Positions 22,461 through 31,971 are shown, counted from the first letter of the stretch. The stretch is 64,000 nt of DNA from DASPHG01 sp963849605 (GCA_963849605.1 CAWKHX010000017.1:1-64000), one strand, 5' to 3'. The notes: a model not told the origin generated them from the sequence alone. Numbers and translations: made by a program.

Positions 22461-23433
22461 TCAGAGAGCCGCGGCGAGCAGCTCGCGCAGCTCCTCCGCG
22501 GTGGGTGTTCCACCTGGGGTGTTGCCGATCGCCGGGTGCGCGAGCACGGCCTCGACGACCTGATCCAACTGGCCCGCGGTCACGCCCAGCTCGCCCAGGC
22601 GAGTGACGCCGGCGCGGGCGGCGACCCGAGCGATCGCGTCGGGCGAGACGCCCTGAAGCGCTTCCGGGTCGCGACGCGCGACGAATGCGGACGTGTGCGG
22701 CAGCATCACGGCGTTCGTCTGCGCGTGCGGCGTGCCGAGCACCCGCACGGTGGTCTGGCAGACGGCGTGGTGCACGGCGAAGCCCGCACAGCCGACCGCG
22801 TAGCCGGCGAGGATCGACGCCAGAGCCAAATCCTCTCGTGGCGGGTCCTCATCGGCGAGCGCAGACTCGAACAGCTCGATCGCACGCAGCGCGGCCATCA
22901 CCGTGACGGGGCTGCGGCCCGGGCCGTAGAGGGACTCGACGGCGTGCGCGAGCCCGTTCATGGCGCTCGCGGCGCGGTCCGGCATGGGCTGCGACGCCAT
23001 CAGCGCCGGCTCCGCGATGACAAGCGAAGGCCGTACGAGGTTGAACTGCTCGCACGCCGGCGGGCATGCGGTGGAAGCGGGTCATCGGCGCGCCCGAGAG
23101 CGTCGTAGGGACGGCCGCCACGGAGCCGCCGTCCGCGCCCGCGATCGCCTTCGCCACGTCGATCACGCGCCCGCCGCCGAGCGCGACCAGCGGCATGCCG
23201 CGCACGTCGTCACGAACGGCGGCCGCTGCCTCGGGAACGGGCCCGCTCGGGACGTATGCGACCTTCGTCGCATTCTGGGCGAGCTGGGGCGCGTCTCCCT
23301 GCGCCCGTTCGGTGGTGAGCAGCGCGTAGTCCCCGAAGCCGCGCGCGGTGAGCAGAGGAAGTGCCTCGTCGAGCGCCCCCTCGCCGAAGCGGATCAGCCG
23401 CTCGCCGTCGGGCCAGCTGAAGCTCTCGCCCAA
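22461..23433 (-). CDS. Iron-containing alcohol dehydrogenase / maleylacetate-reductase-like protein (frameshifted)
   Basis: Two frames join into one 323-aa Fe-ADH family protein. The N-terminal part has VALGGGRVIDVAKAIAGADG and VAAVPTTLSGA (NAD domain); the C-terminal part has the metal-site type residues in FAVHHAVCQT and AVMLPHTSAF. The break is near 23053; dropping one base restores GVEQFNLVRPSLVIAEPAL. The TTG start at 23433 is one base after the leuA stop, so it is cotranscribed with leuA. Short-chain polyol or keto-acid substrates are typical; the actual one is unknown. Confidence 0.75.
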
Positions 23434-23434
23434 G

Positions 23435-25015
23435 CTAGGACGAGGGCGCGGCTTCGGTCTCGGCGCGCAGGTGGTGCTCGGCCTCCGCGACCGGAGAGTT
23501 GGCCTGTGCGTTCGAGAGTGCGCGCAGATACGCCTTGCCGGACGCCTCGAGGATGTCCGTCGACACACCCTGGCCAGAGGCCAGATTGCCGTCGAGCTCG
23601 AGCAGCACGGTCACCTCACCGAGCGCGTCGCGCCCGCCCGTCACAGCGCTCACGTGGTACTCCTTCAACCGCGCCTCGAGGCCCGTCGCGGCGTTGATCG
23701 CGCTGAAGAACGCGTCGACAGGGCCGTCGCCGGTGAAGCTGCCCTCCTCCACGTGTCCGTCGGGCATGCGCACGCCGACCTTCGCGAGCGGCGCACGGGT
23801 GGACGACGCCTCGACGTCGAACCACTCGATCGCGTACGCGGCGGGAGCCTGGCGCATCTCGTCGGTGACGAGCGCCTCCAGGTCGAGCGCCGTGACCTTC
23901 TTCTTCTTGTCCGCCAGCTCCTTGAAGCGCTTGAACGCGGTGTTGAGAGCCGCGCCCTCGACCTGGAACCCGAGCTCCTCGAGCGCCTTGCGCAGCGCGT
24001 GGCGGCCGGAGTGCTTGCCGAGCACGATCGAGTTCGTCTCGAGCCCGATCGTGGTCGCGTCCATGATCTCGTAGGTCGTCCGCTCCTTGAGCACGCCGTC
24101 CTGGTGGATGCCCGCCTCGTGCGCGAACGCGTTGCGGCCCACGATCGCCTTGTTCGGCTGCACCGGGTAGCCGGTGAGGCGCGAGACCATCCGGCTCGTG
24201 CGCGCGATCTCCTTCGTGTTGATGCCCGTCCACAGGTCGACGCTCGACTCGCGCGTGTGCAGCAGCATCACCAGCTCCTCGAGCGAGGTGTTGCCGGCGC
24301 GCTCGCCGATCCCGTTCATGGCGCACTCCACCTGGCGGCAGCCGGCCTGAAGGCCGGCGAACGAGTTCGCGACGGCGAGGCCGAGGTCGTTGTGGCAGTG
24401 AACGGACACGGTCACGTTCTTCAGGTCGGGAACGAGGCGGTAGAGCTCCTCGAACATCGCCCTGTACTCGTGCGGCATCGTGAAGCCGACGGTGTCCGGC
24501 ACGTTGATCGTGGTCGCGCCCTCATCGATCGCGATCTGGATGACCTCGGCCATGAACTCGACGTTCGAGCGCGACCCATCCTCGGGGGAGAACTCGACGT
24601 CGTCGGTGTAGGCCTTCGCCTGCGCGACCGCGGCGCGTGCCTGCCCCTTGACGTCCTCCTTGGTCGTCTGGAGCTTCCGCTCGATGTGGATGTCGCTCGT
24701 GGCGATGAAGGTGTGGATGCGCGGGCGCTCCGAGTCCTTGATCGCGTTCCAGGCGGCGTCGATGTCCTGCACGGAGGTGCGGGCGAGCCCGCAGATGACG
24801 GGGCCGTGAACCTCGCGCGCGATCGCCTGAACCGACTCGAAGTCACCCGGCGAGGTGATCGGGAAGCCGGCCTCGATGATGTCGACGCCGAGCCGGGAGA
24901 GCTGGTTCGCGATTTCGACCTTCTCGTGGCGGTTGAGCGAGATCCCGGGGGACTGCTCGCCGTCGCGCAGCGTCGTGTCGAAGATCTTTACTCGGTTGCT
25001 CTCGTCTCTCGCCAT
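23435..25015 (-). CDS. leuA: 2-isopropylmalate synthase
   Basis: First committed step of leucine synthesis: ketoisovalerate plus acetyl-CoA to 2-isopropylmalate. The 526-aa protein has the FDTTLRDGEQSPGISL motif, metal ligands in VSVHCHNDLGLAVANS, and a full C-terminal regulatory domain for leucine feedback. AAAGGGAAG precedes the ATG. Upstream lies a leucine-rich leader peptide, so synthesis is probably attenuated by leucyl-tRNA supply as well as feedback-inhibited. Confidence 0.97.
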   Translation of the reverse strand: MARDESNRVKIFDTTLRDGEQSPGISLNRHEKVEIANQLSRLGVDIIEAGFPITSPGDFESVQAIAREVHGPVICGLARTSVQDIDAAWNAIKDSERPRIHTFIATSDIHIERKLQTTKEDVKGQARAAVAQAKAYTDDVEFSPEDGSRSNVEFMAEVIQIAIDEGATTINVPDTVGFTMPHEYRAMFEELYRLVPDLKNVTVSVHCHNDLGLAVANSFAGLQAGCRQVECAMNGIGERAGNTSLEELVMLLHTRESSVDLWTGINTKEIARTSRMVSRLTGYPVQPNKAIVGRNAFAHEAGIHQDGVLKERTTYEIMDATTIGLETNSIVLGKHSGRHALRKALEELGFQVEGAALNTAFKRFKELADKKKKVTALDLEALVTDEMRQAPAAYAIEWFDVEASSTRAPLAKVGVRMPDGHVEEGSFTGDGPVDAFFSAINAATGLEARLKEYHVSAVTGGRDALGEVTVLLELDGNLASGQGVSTDILEASGKAYLRALSNAQANSPVAEAEHHLRAETEAAPSS

Positions 25016-25147
25016 GTCTTCCCTTTCTGTGCTCTACCTGTCTTCTCCTGTGCTCGCGGCTTCAGCGGCCGCCACGCGTCATTCCCCCCGAAGGGGGAGA
25101 AGGAGAAGTCGCAGGTCGAGCAGGAACGACATGCTGGATCCAGCTTA
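25016..25147 (-). promoter_or_regulatory. leuA promoter and attenuator-type leader
   Basis: TAAGCT (complement of 25142-25147) overlaps the stop of the upstream MDR gene and lies 9 nt before the leader peptide ATG. After the peptide come a C5/G5 hairpin (25083-25097 region), a GCGGC/GCCGC hairpin, and GGAGAAG, which can pair with the CTTCTCC repeats of the Leu codons. There is no U-tract terminator, so the switch may work on leuA translation or Rho access. Confidence 0.65.
25079..25132 (-). CDS. leuL: leuA leader peptide (leucine attenuator)
   Basis: A 17-residue peptide, MSFLLDLRLLLLPLRGE, with eight leucines (four in a row), ending 63 nt before leuA. Leucine-codon runs in a short ORF before a leu gene are the hallmark of ribosome-mediated attenuation: stalling at Leu codons when charged tRNA-Leu is low changes the downstream RNA fold. 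It is too short for automatic gene calling. A promoter-like hexamer lies directly upstream. Confidence 0.8.
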   Translation of the reverse strand: MSFLLDLRLLLLPLRGE

Positions 25148-26161
25148 CAGCGTGAGGACAACCTTCCCGATGTTCTTGCGCTCACTCAGGTAGCGGTGGG
25201 CGTCGGCGGCGCGCTCGATCGGGAAGGCCTCTGAGACGACCGGGTCGATCACCCCCTGCTCCATGAGCGCGGTGAGCGGCTGGGTGTAGTCCCCGAGCCC
25301 CTTCGTGTCCTGGAGCGTGAGCATGTTCAGCCCGATCACGGACTTCGAGTCGCGCATCATGGAGAGCACCGGGAAGACGGGGCTGGTGGCGAGCATCTTG
25401 AGCGCCTTGCCGATCTCGCGGCGCTCCCCTCCCCCGCTCTCCGAGACACCGAATGCGACCAACCGGCCACCGGCGCGTAGCAGCGACCAGCTCTTGCGGA
25501 AGCTGTTGCCGCCGATGGCGTCCATGACCAGGTCGAGCGGCCGCTTCTCGCCGGTGATGCGCCGGATCTCCTTGACGAAATCCTGCGTGTGGTAGTCGAT
25601 CGGCTGATCGATCCCAAAGCTTCGAACCGCGTCGTGCTTCGACGCCGATGCGGTGCCGTAGAGCTCGGCGCCCAGGTGCTTGCCGATCTGCGTCGCGGCG
25701 ATGCCGACGCCGCCGGCCGCCGCGTGGATGAGCACGCGCTCGCCGGCGAGCACGTTGCCGTAGCGGATCATGCCGGCGTACGCCGTCACATAGACGACCG
25801 GGACCGCGGCCCCCTTCTCGTAGCTCCACCCGTCCGGCAGCCGGAAGAGGTCGCCTGCGTTCACCGTCACGAGCTCCGCCTGGCCCCCGAACCGCGATCC
25901 GGCGATGACGCGGTCGCCCGGCTTGACACTGTCGACGCCCTCGCCCACGGACTCGACGTCACCCGCCACCTCGTAGCCGATTACGGACGGCGGCTTCGGC
26001 GCGTCGGGGTACATGCCGACGCGCGCGAGCAGGTCTGAGAAGTTGACCCCCGCCGCCTTGACCGCGATCCGCACCTCGCCCGGCCCGACCTCGGGATCCG
26101 GCCGGTCGAGGACCTTCAGGACCTCCGGTGGCCCGTGCTGGGTGATGACGAGCGCGCGCAC
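25145..26161 (-). CDS. Zinc-binding-type MDR oxidoreductase (quinone reductase-like)
   Basis: A 338-aa medium-chain dehydrogenase/reductase: N-terminal GroES-like domain (GEVRIAVKAAGVNFSDLLARVG) and a nucleotide-binding domain with AAAGGVGIAATQIGKHLGAE. It lacks the structural-zinc cysteines, as in NADPH:quinone reductases and VAT1-like proteins. The GTG start overlaps the glycosyltransferase end by 46 nt, long but without an obvious alternative. Electron acceptor unknown. Confidence 0.87.
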   Translation of the reverse strand: MRALVITQHGPPEVLKVLDRPDPEVGPGEVRIAVKAAGVNFSDLLARVGMYPDAPKPPSVIGYEVAGDVESVGEGVDSVKPGDRVIAGSRFGGQAELVTVNAGDLFRLPDGWSYEKGAAVPVVYVTAYAGMIRYGNVLAGERVLIHAAAGGVGIAATQIGKHLGAELYGTASASKHDAVRSFGIDQPIDYHTQDFVKEIRRITGEKRPLDLVMDAIGGNSFRKSWSLLRAGGRLVAFGVSESGGGERREIGKALKMLATSPVFPVLSMMRDSKSVIGLNMLTLQDTKGLGDYTQPLTALMEQGVIDPVVSEAFPIERAADAHRYLSERKNIGKVVLTL

Positions 26162-27279
26162 GCAACGGATTCATACAGGTCCAGCCACCGCCGGGCGACG
26201 TGCTCGTGCCCAAAGCTTCGATACGCGTGCGCTGCAAGCTCCTGGGGATCGACGTCATGCCGCTGACGAATGCCGGCAGCGATGGCGTCGGCCAGGGCTT
26301 CAGCGTCTGCGGAGCGCACGAGGACGCTCGGCGTGCCCTCCACCAGCTCGCTGACACCGCCTACGTCCGTCGCAACCACCGGCAGCCCGCTCGCGAGCGC
26401 CTCGATCACCGCATGAGGGGCGTTCTCCCACCGACTGGACAGAACGAAGAGGTCCGCCTCCCCGAGCAACCGGGCAACCTCCTGTTTGTCCTGCAGGCCG
26501 ACGAACCGGACCCGATCGAGCAGGTCGAGCTCCCCCGCCAGCGCCTCCAGTTCGCCCCGGCGCGGACCGTCGCCCACGATCGTCAACGCGACGTCGGTGC
26601 CCTGGCCGGCGAGGGAGGCGACCGCCTCGAGCAGGAACTCGTGCCCCTTCTTGTCGTGCAGGGAGGCGACGTTGATCAGCCTCACCGGGCCGCCATTGCG
26701 CGCGGCGCCGTTCCGCGGCGCGAAGGTGGTCGTGTCGACGACGTTCGGCATCGGCTGCATTCGTGCGCGCGGCGCAACGGCTTTGACGTACCTGCCGAGA
26801 TCGGTGCTTGCGGGGCACACCAGGTCGGCATGGTGAAAGGCGAGCCGGGCGGTGAACTTGTCCCATCTCGACAGGATCCCGCGCGGAAACGCGGTGGAGT
26901 GCTCGGAGACGATCAGCGGTACGCGCAGGCGCCGCGCCAGAAACAGCGACGGGAACCCCGCGGAGAACACATGCGCGTGAATGACGTCAGGAACGAATCC
27001 TGAGGCCTCGAGGTGCCGCACCCCCCGCGCCATCGCCGCGATCCGGCCTTTCGTGTAGCGGACGCGGACGGTGCGCAACCCACCCTCGACTTGGTCGGTC
27101 ACCTCGTATCGCGGCCTCAGCCCCTCGAGACTCGGCCGAGTCGCCAGGATCGCAACGTCGGCGACCGACGAGATGGCTCGAACCTGCTCGCGGATCCAGC
27201 TGCCTTGCGCCGGCTTCTCGGGCCACGGGTGCCACTCCGGGACGGTCAGCACCCGCAACCTGGTGTCCGCCCCGCTCAC
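26116..27279 (-). CDS. GT4-family glycosyltransferase
   Basis: A 387-aa GT-B glycosyltransferase with the GT4 nucleotide-sugar site: LINVASLHDKKGHEFLLEA, then LFVLSSRWENAPHAVIEALA and GLPVVATDVGGVSELVEG (catalytic ExxxxxxE region). N-terminal VLTVPEWHPWPEKPAQGSWI resembles exopolysaccharide-type transferases. Acts on the cytoplasmic face of the membrane. The start overlaps the stop of the NTF2-like gene by one base. Substrate unknown. Confidence 0.87.
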   Translation of the reverse strand: MSGADTRLRVLTVPEWHPWPEKPAQGSWIREQVRAISSVADVAILATRPSLEGLRPRYEVTDQVEGGLRTVRVRYTKGRIAAMARGVRHLEASGFVPDVIHAHVFSAGFPSLFLARRLRVPLIVSEHSTAFPRGILSRWDKFTARLAFHHADLVCPASTDLGRYVKAVAPRARMQPMPNVVDTTTFAPRNGAARNGGPVRLINVASLHDKKGHEFLLEAVASLAGQGTDVALTIVGDGPRRGELEALAGELDLLDRVRFVGLQDKQEVARLLGEADLFVLSSRWENAPHAVIEALASGLPVVATDVGGVSELVEGTPSVLVRSADAEALADAIAAGIRQRHDVDPQELAAHAYRSFGHEHVARRWLDLYESVACARSSSPSTGHRRS

Positions 27280-27653
27280 TACTTCGCGAGGTGGCCGACC
27301 TTGGGCGCCATCGCCTCCGCGAGGGCGATCACGCCCGACATCGGGCGGATCATCACCGTGAGGTTGGTGATTCGGCCCGATTCGTCGGTCGTGAGCAGGT
27401 CGAGACCCTGCACGGCCTTGTCGCCCACACGTGCCCCGAAGATCAGGGCGTGCTTGCCGTCCGAATTCTCGAACTCGTCCGTGTAGTGGAAGTCCTCGAA
27501 GGTCTCGAAGACCGCGCGCAGCACGACCGAGACCTGCTCGATCCCGGCGAAAGGCTTGAACGCGACCGGGCTGTCGAGCGTGGCGTCGTCAGCGAACAGC
27601 GCCAGGCCGGCATCCATGTCGCGGGCCTCGACGGCGGCGCGGAAAGCGTGCAT
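27279..27653 (-). CDS. SnoaL/NTF2-like protein
   Basis: A 124-aa cone-fold protein (SnoaL/NTF2-like): MHAFRAAVEARDMDAGLALFADDATLDSPV at the start (first helix and strand) and a small-molecule pocket fold. Such proteins are isomerases, hydrolases or binding proteins; no catalytic residues can be assigned. It is coupled to serA upstream and the glycosyltransferase downstream by one-base start/stop overlaps (TGATG and TAGTG). Confidence 0.75.
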   Translation of the reverse strand: MHAFRAAVEARDMDAGLALFADDATLDSPVAFKPFAGIEQVSVVLRAVFETFEDFHYTDEFENSDGKHALIFGARVGDKAVQGLDLLTTDESGRITNLTVMIRPMSGVIALAEAMAPKVGHLAK

Positions 27654-29276
27654 CAGAGGCTCACCGTCTGGCCGGCCACGAAGCCGTCCGTCGCGACGAT
27701 CTCGTCGACGACGTCCTGGGGGATCGCGGCGTCCGCGGTGACGACCATGACCGCCTGGTCGCTCGCGTCCTCGTCCGGCTTCCAGCCGACCGCGGCAGAG
27801 ACGATGTTCACGCCGGCGTCACCGAGCATCGTGCCCACGCGGCCAAGCATCCCAGGTTGGTCCGTGTAGCGGAAGAGCGCGAGGTGCGGCTCGAGCTGGA
27901 CGTTGAAGCGCGAGCCCCACGCCTCGAGCAGGTGCGGTCTGTAGCGCGAGCCGAGCACCGTCCCGACTACCCGCGTGCGGTCCGATCCGCTCAGGATGGT
28001 CACCCGCACGAGGTCGGAGAAGTCGCGCGCCTCCGAGCGGCGCGTCTCGGCGACCTCGATCCCGCGCTCGGCGGCGATGCCCGGGGCGTTGACGTCGTTG
28101 ACGTCCTCCTCCGTGTGGCCAGTGAGCGCGCCCTTCAGCACCTGCACCGTCAGCGGGCGCGTGTCGCGATCGGCGATGCGGCCGAGGTACTCGACCTCGA
28201 GCCCGTCCACCGGGCCATCCGCGAGGGCGACCGCGACGCGGCCGAGCTGGAGCGACAGCGGCAGGTACGGGCCGAGCGCCTCGATGTCCTCGGGGGCCAC
28301 GGCCGGAAGGTTGACGGCGGTGGTGACCGCGCCGCCGGTGAGTGCCGCCACGACCTGCTCGGCGGCCTGGTAGCCGGCGCGGTCGGTGGCCTCTGCGGTC
28401 GACGCGCCGAGGTGCGGGGTGACGACCACGTTCGGGTAGCCGAAGAGCGGATGGTCGGTCGCAGGCTCGTCGCGGAAGACGTCGAGCGCCGCGCCGCCGA
28501 CCTTGCCCGAGTCGATGCGCGGCCTTCAGGTCGTCGTCGACCACGAGCTTCCCGCGCGCGACGTTGATCACGCGCACGCCGTCCTTCATCTTCGCGAAGG
28601 CGTCCGCGTTCAGCCAGCTCTCGGTCTCGGGCGTGACCGGCAGGTGGATCGTGATGAAGTCGGCGGCCGCGTAGAGGTCGTCGGACGTCTCCGCCCGCTC
28701 CACTCCGGCCTCGCGGAAGCGCTCCTCGCCGACGTAGAGGTCGAACGCCACGACGCGCATGCCGAACGAGAGCGCGCGCTGGGCTACGAGCTGGCCGATG
28801 CGGCCGAACCCGATCACGCCGAGTGTCTTCTCGTACAGCTCGGTGCCCGAGTACTTCGACCGGTCCCATGCACCGCCGACGAGTGCGGAGTGCGCCTGAG
28901 GGATGTTCCGCGCGAGCGCGAGCAGCATCCCCACGGTGTGCTCGGCGGCGGTGATCACATTCGACTGCGGCGCGTTCGCGACGACGATGCCGCGCTTGGT
29001 CGCCGCGTCCACGTCGACGTTGTCCACTCCGACGCCGGCCCGGCCGACCGCGCGGAGGCGGTCCGCCTTCGAGATCAGGTCCGCGTCGAGCTTCGTCGCC
29101 GACCGGATGAGCATGCCGTCGAACTCGCCGATCCGGCGCTCGAGCTCGCCGTCCTCCCAGTCGACGCCGAGCTCGACGTCGAAGCCGGCGTCGCGCAGCA
29201 GCTGGACGCCGCTGTCGCCGATCTTCTCCTTGACGAGTACGCGCGGACCGGGGGTGCTCGGCTTCGCCTCGCTCAC
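27653..29276 (-). CDS. serA: D-3-phosphoglycerate dehydrogenase, long form (one frameshift)
   Basis: First step of serine synthesis. Two frames combine to 540 aa: substrate domain (RVLVKEKIGDSGVQLLRDAG), Rossmann domain with GVIGFGRIGQLVAQ, an intervening ASB domain, and a C-terminal ACT domain (QPGMLGRVGTMLGDAGVNIV) for serine feedback. The break lies near 28518 after DDLKAA; removing one base restores IDSGKVGGAALDV. The GTG start overlaps the aminotransferase stop (GTGA). Confidence 0.92.
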
Positions 29277-30454
29277 GCCGCGACGGGCACGCCGGCCTCG
29301 AGGAACACCCGCTGCGCGGCGGAGACGCCCGTGCCCAGCTCGACGTCGGCGCCGAGCTCCTTCAGCGTCATCTCGAGCGCGGCGATCGTCGTGACGATGT
29401 CGAACGCGCCGTAGTAGCCGCAGTGGGCGATGCGGGCGATCTTGCCCTTCAGCTGGTTCTGGCCGCCCGCGATCGTGATGCCGTACTTGTCGCGCATCGT
29501 CTTCGGCACCTTCGCGCCGTCGACACCGTCGGGGACCTTCATCGCCGTGACGACGTTCGCGTTCTCGTCCTCCGGGCCGAAGAGCTCGATGTCGAGCGCC
29601 TTGACGGCCTCCCGCGACGCGCGGCCGAGCAGCCGGTGACGCTCGAACACGTTGTCGAGGCCCTCCTCGTCGATCATCGCGAGCGCGACGTCGAGTGCCA
29701 TGAAGAGCGAGACCGCCGGGGTGAACGGGCTGTCGGGCGGGTCCTTGCGCTGGCCCTTCACCGTCCGGCCCCAGTCGAGGTAGTAGCGCGGCACGCCTCC
29801 GGGCTCCGCGGCACGCGCGAGGGCGCGCTCGTTCGGGCTGGCGAAGCCGAGCCCGGGCGGGCACATGAGCGCCTTTTGCGATCCGGCCGCGACGACGTCG
29901 ATCTCCCACTCGTCCTGTGGCAGCGGGACCGCGCCGATCGCCGATACGGCGTCAACCGCGATCAGCGCGTCGTGGCCGTGCGCGGTCTGCGCGAGCGCCT
30001 GGATGTCGTTGACGACGCCGGTCGAGGTCTCCGAGTAGGTCGTGAAGACGACGCCGATGTCCGGGTTCTCGCCCAGGAGACGCTCGACGTCGGCGGGCTC
30101 GACGCGGTTGCCCCAGCCCGCGTCGTGGTGCACGACGGGCGCGCCGAACGCCTCGGCGAGCTCCTTCCAGCGCTCGCCGAACTTGCCGCACGAGGCGACG
30201 AGGACCGGTTGGCCCCGGCGGACGAGGTTCGCGACGGCCGACTCCATGCCCCCCGTTCCGGACGCGGCGAAGCAGAGAACGTCGTTCTGCGTCTGGAACA
30301 CCATCTTCAGGCGCTCGAGGCAGCGTGCGTACACCTCGATGAACGCGGGCGCGCGGTGGTACAGGATCGGCTCGGCCATCACCTGCGACACGCGCGGCGG
30401 CAGCGGGGTGGGGCCCGCCGTCATCAGATACTGCTTCAGATAGGGGTTCGCCAT
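29273..30454 (-). CDS. Class V aminotransferase next to serA (serine pathway aminotransferase)
   Basis: A 393-aa fold-I PLP enzyme of the serine/alanine-glyoxylate aminotransferase group. The PLP lysine is in GSQKALMCPPGLGF (about residue 195), with YLMTAGPTPLPPRV at the N-terminus. Because it is translationally coupled to serA and no serC is seen, it probably converts 3-phosphohydroxypyruvate to phosphoserine, as proposed for serA-linked class V enzymes elsewhere. ATG 30454 is chosen over an in-frame GTG four codons upstream that overlaps a TATCGT hexamer. Confidence 0.85.
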   Translation of the reverse strand: MANPYLKQYLMTAGPTPLPPRVSQVMAEPILYHRAPAFIEVYARCLERLKMVFQTQNDVLCFAASGTGGMESAVANLVRRGQPVLVASCGKFGERWKELAEAFGAPVVHHDAGWGNRVEPADVERLLGENPDIGVVFTTYSETSTGVVNDIQALAQTAHGHDALIAVDAVSAIGAVPLPQDEWEIDVVAAGSQKALMCPPGLGFASPNERALARAAEPGGVPRYYLDWGRTVKGQRKDPPDSPFTPAVSLFMALDVALAMIDEEGLDNVFERHRLLGRASREAVKALDIELFGPEDENANVVTAMKVPDGVDGAKVPKTMRDKYGITIAGGQNQLKGKIARIAHCGYYGAFDIVTTIAALEMTLKELGADVELGTGVSAAQRVFLEAGVPVAA

Positions 30455-30479
30455 CGGGCGGCCCACGATACCGAGGGCC

Positions 30480-30980
30480 TCAGGCGACTAGCCGGACGAC
30501 CGCCGCGGCCACGCGGATGAGGACAGCGGAGTCGAAGTCGTGAAACGGATCGTTGCCCGAGTCGTCGTCGATCTCGTCCCAGTCCACCAGCGTCAGGATC
30601 AGGATCCAGGCGATCGTCGCGAGCGCCGACAGCACGACGGTGACGATCGCGATCACGAACCCCGCGCTCGCGAGGCTCTTGTGCTTCGGCGTCCTTCCCT
30701 CCTCCACGTTCCGCTTGCCCTTGCGCGAGTAGGGGATCGCTACGACGCCCAGGATCAGGGAGACGATCGTCGAGAGGCCGCCGCTGAAGAACAGCAGGCT
30801 GATGCCGATGATCGCGCACGTGAAGCCGGCGACGGCGTCGTTGTTCGGCGGCTGCTGCGCCTGCGGGGCCTGCTGCGGCTGCCAGTAGCCCGGCGCGGGT
30901 TGATGGGGAAGCTCGGGGGGCGGTCCCGGCGGCGGCTCGTCCGCGCCCGGTGCCTTGGGCGGCAGCCACTCGCCCGGCAC
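30480..30980 (-). CDS. DUF4190-like membrane protein with proline-rich N-terminus
   Basis: A 166-aa protein: a proline/glutamine-rich cytoplasmic head (residues 1-48), two transmembrane segments (about 52-82 and 105-132) separated by a basic loop (SRKGKRNVEEGRTPKHKS), and a C-terminal acidic stretch. This matches the DUF4190 type common in Actinomycetota, function unknown. The GTG start is one base after the ilvC stop. Confidence 0.7.
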   Translation of the reverse strand: MPGEWLPPKAPGADEPPPGPPPELPHQPAPGYWQPQQAPQAQQPPNNDAVAGFTCAIIGISLLFFSGGLSTIVSLILGVVAIPYSRKGKRNVEEGRTPKHKSLASAGFVIAIVTVVLSALATIAWILILTLVDWDEIDDDSGNDPFHDFDSAVLIRVAAAVVRLVA

Positions 30981-30981
30981 C

Positions 30982-31971
30982 TCAGAACTCCGTGTCGATC
31001 CAGTCCATCATCGAGCGCAGCTCCTTGCCCTCGCGCTCGATCTGGTGGTTCTTCTGCTCCTCGCGCATCCGGTTGAAGTTCTCCTGCCCGGCACGGTTCT
31101 CGGCGATCCACTCCTTGGCGAACTCGCCTGACTGGATGTCGGCCAGGATCTCCTTCATGGCCTGGCGGGTGGGCTCGCTGATGATGCGCTTGCCGCGCGT
31201 CAGGTCGCCGTACTCGGCGGTGTTCGAGATCGAGTAGCGCATCCCCGAGATGCCCTTCTCGTACATCAGGTCGACGATCAGCTTGAGCTCGTGGAGGCAC
31301 TCGAAGTAGGCGAGACGAGGGTCGTAGCCGGCGTCCACGAGCGTCTCGTACCCGGCACGGACCAGCTCGGTGACGCCGCCACAGAGCACGGCCTGCTCGC
31401 CGAACAGGTCGGTCTCGGTCTCCTCGCGGAAGCTCGTCTCGATCACGCCCGCGCGCGTGCAGCCGATGCCCTTCGCGTACGCCAGGACGAGGTCGCGGGC
31501 ATTGCCGGTCGCGTCCTGATGGATGGCGACCAGGCCCGGCACGCCGTTGCCCTCCTTGAACTGGCGCCGGACGAGGTGGCCCGGGCTCTTCGGCGCGATC
31601 ATGCCCACGTCGACCTCCGATGACGGCTCGATCTGGCCGAAGTGGATCGAGAAGCCGTGCGCGAACAGCAGCAGGTTGCCCGGCGCGATGCCGTCCGCGA
31701 TCTCGGCCTCCCAGATCTCGGCCTGCTTCTCGTCGGGCAGGAGCACCATCACGATGTCGCCGCGACTCGCCGCGTCCGCGATCGAAATGACCTCGAGGCC
31801 GTCGGCGCGCGCCTTCTCGACCGAGCTCGAGTCCTCGCGCAGGCCGACGACCACGGTCGCGCCCGAGTCCTTCAGGTTGAGTGCGTGCGCGTGGCCCTGG
31901 GAGCCGTATCCGAGGATCGCGACGGTCTTGCCGTCGAGCTTCGCGAGGTCAGCGTCTTTGTCGTAGATCAT
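30982..31971 (-). CDS. ilvC: Ketol-acid reductoisomerase, class I
   Basis: Second step of valine/isoleucine synthesis, NAD(P)H- and Mg-dependent. The 329-aa product has the Rossmann motif GYGSQGHAHALNLKDSG, cofactor loop GLREDSSS, and knotted C-terminal domain with metal ligands (ETETDLFGEQAVLCGG; FECLHELKLIVDLMYE). Length fits class I. Its ATG lies 23 nt inside the end of menE, an unusual pairing of pathways in one run. Confidence 0.97.
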   Translation of the reverse strand: MIYDKDADLAKLDGKTVAILGYGSQGHAHALNLKDSGATVVVGLREDSSSVEKARADGLEVISIADAASRGDIVMVLLPDEKQAEIWEAEIADGIAPGNLLLFAHGFSIHFGQIEPSSEVDVGMIAPKSPGHLVRRQFKEGNGVPGLVAIHQDATGNARDLVLAYAKGIGCTRAGVIETSFREETETDLFGEQAVLCGGVTELVRAGYETLVDAGYDPRLAYFECLHELKLIVDLMYEKGISGMRYSISNTAEYGDLTRGKRIISEPTRQAMKEILADIQSGEFAKEWIAENRAGQENFNRMREEQKNHQIEREGKELRSMMDWIDTEF

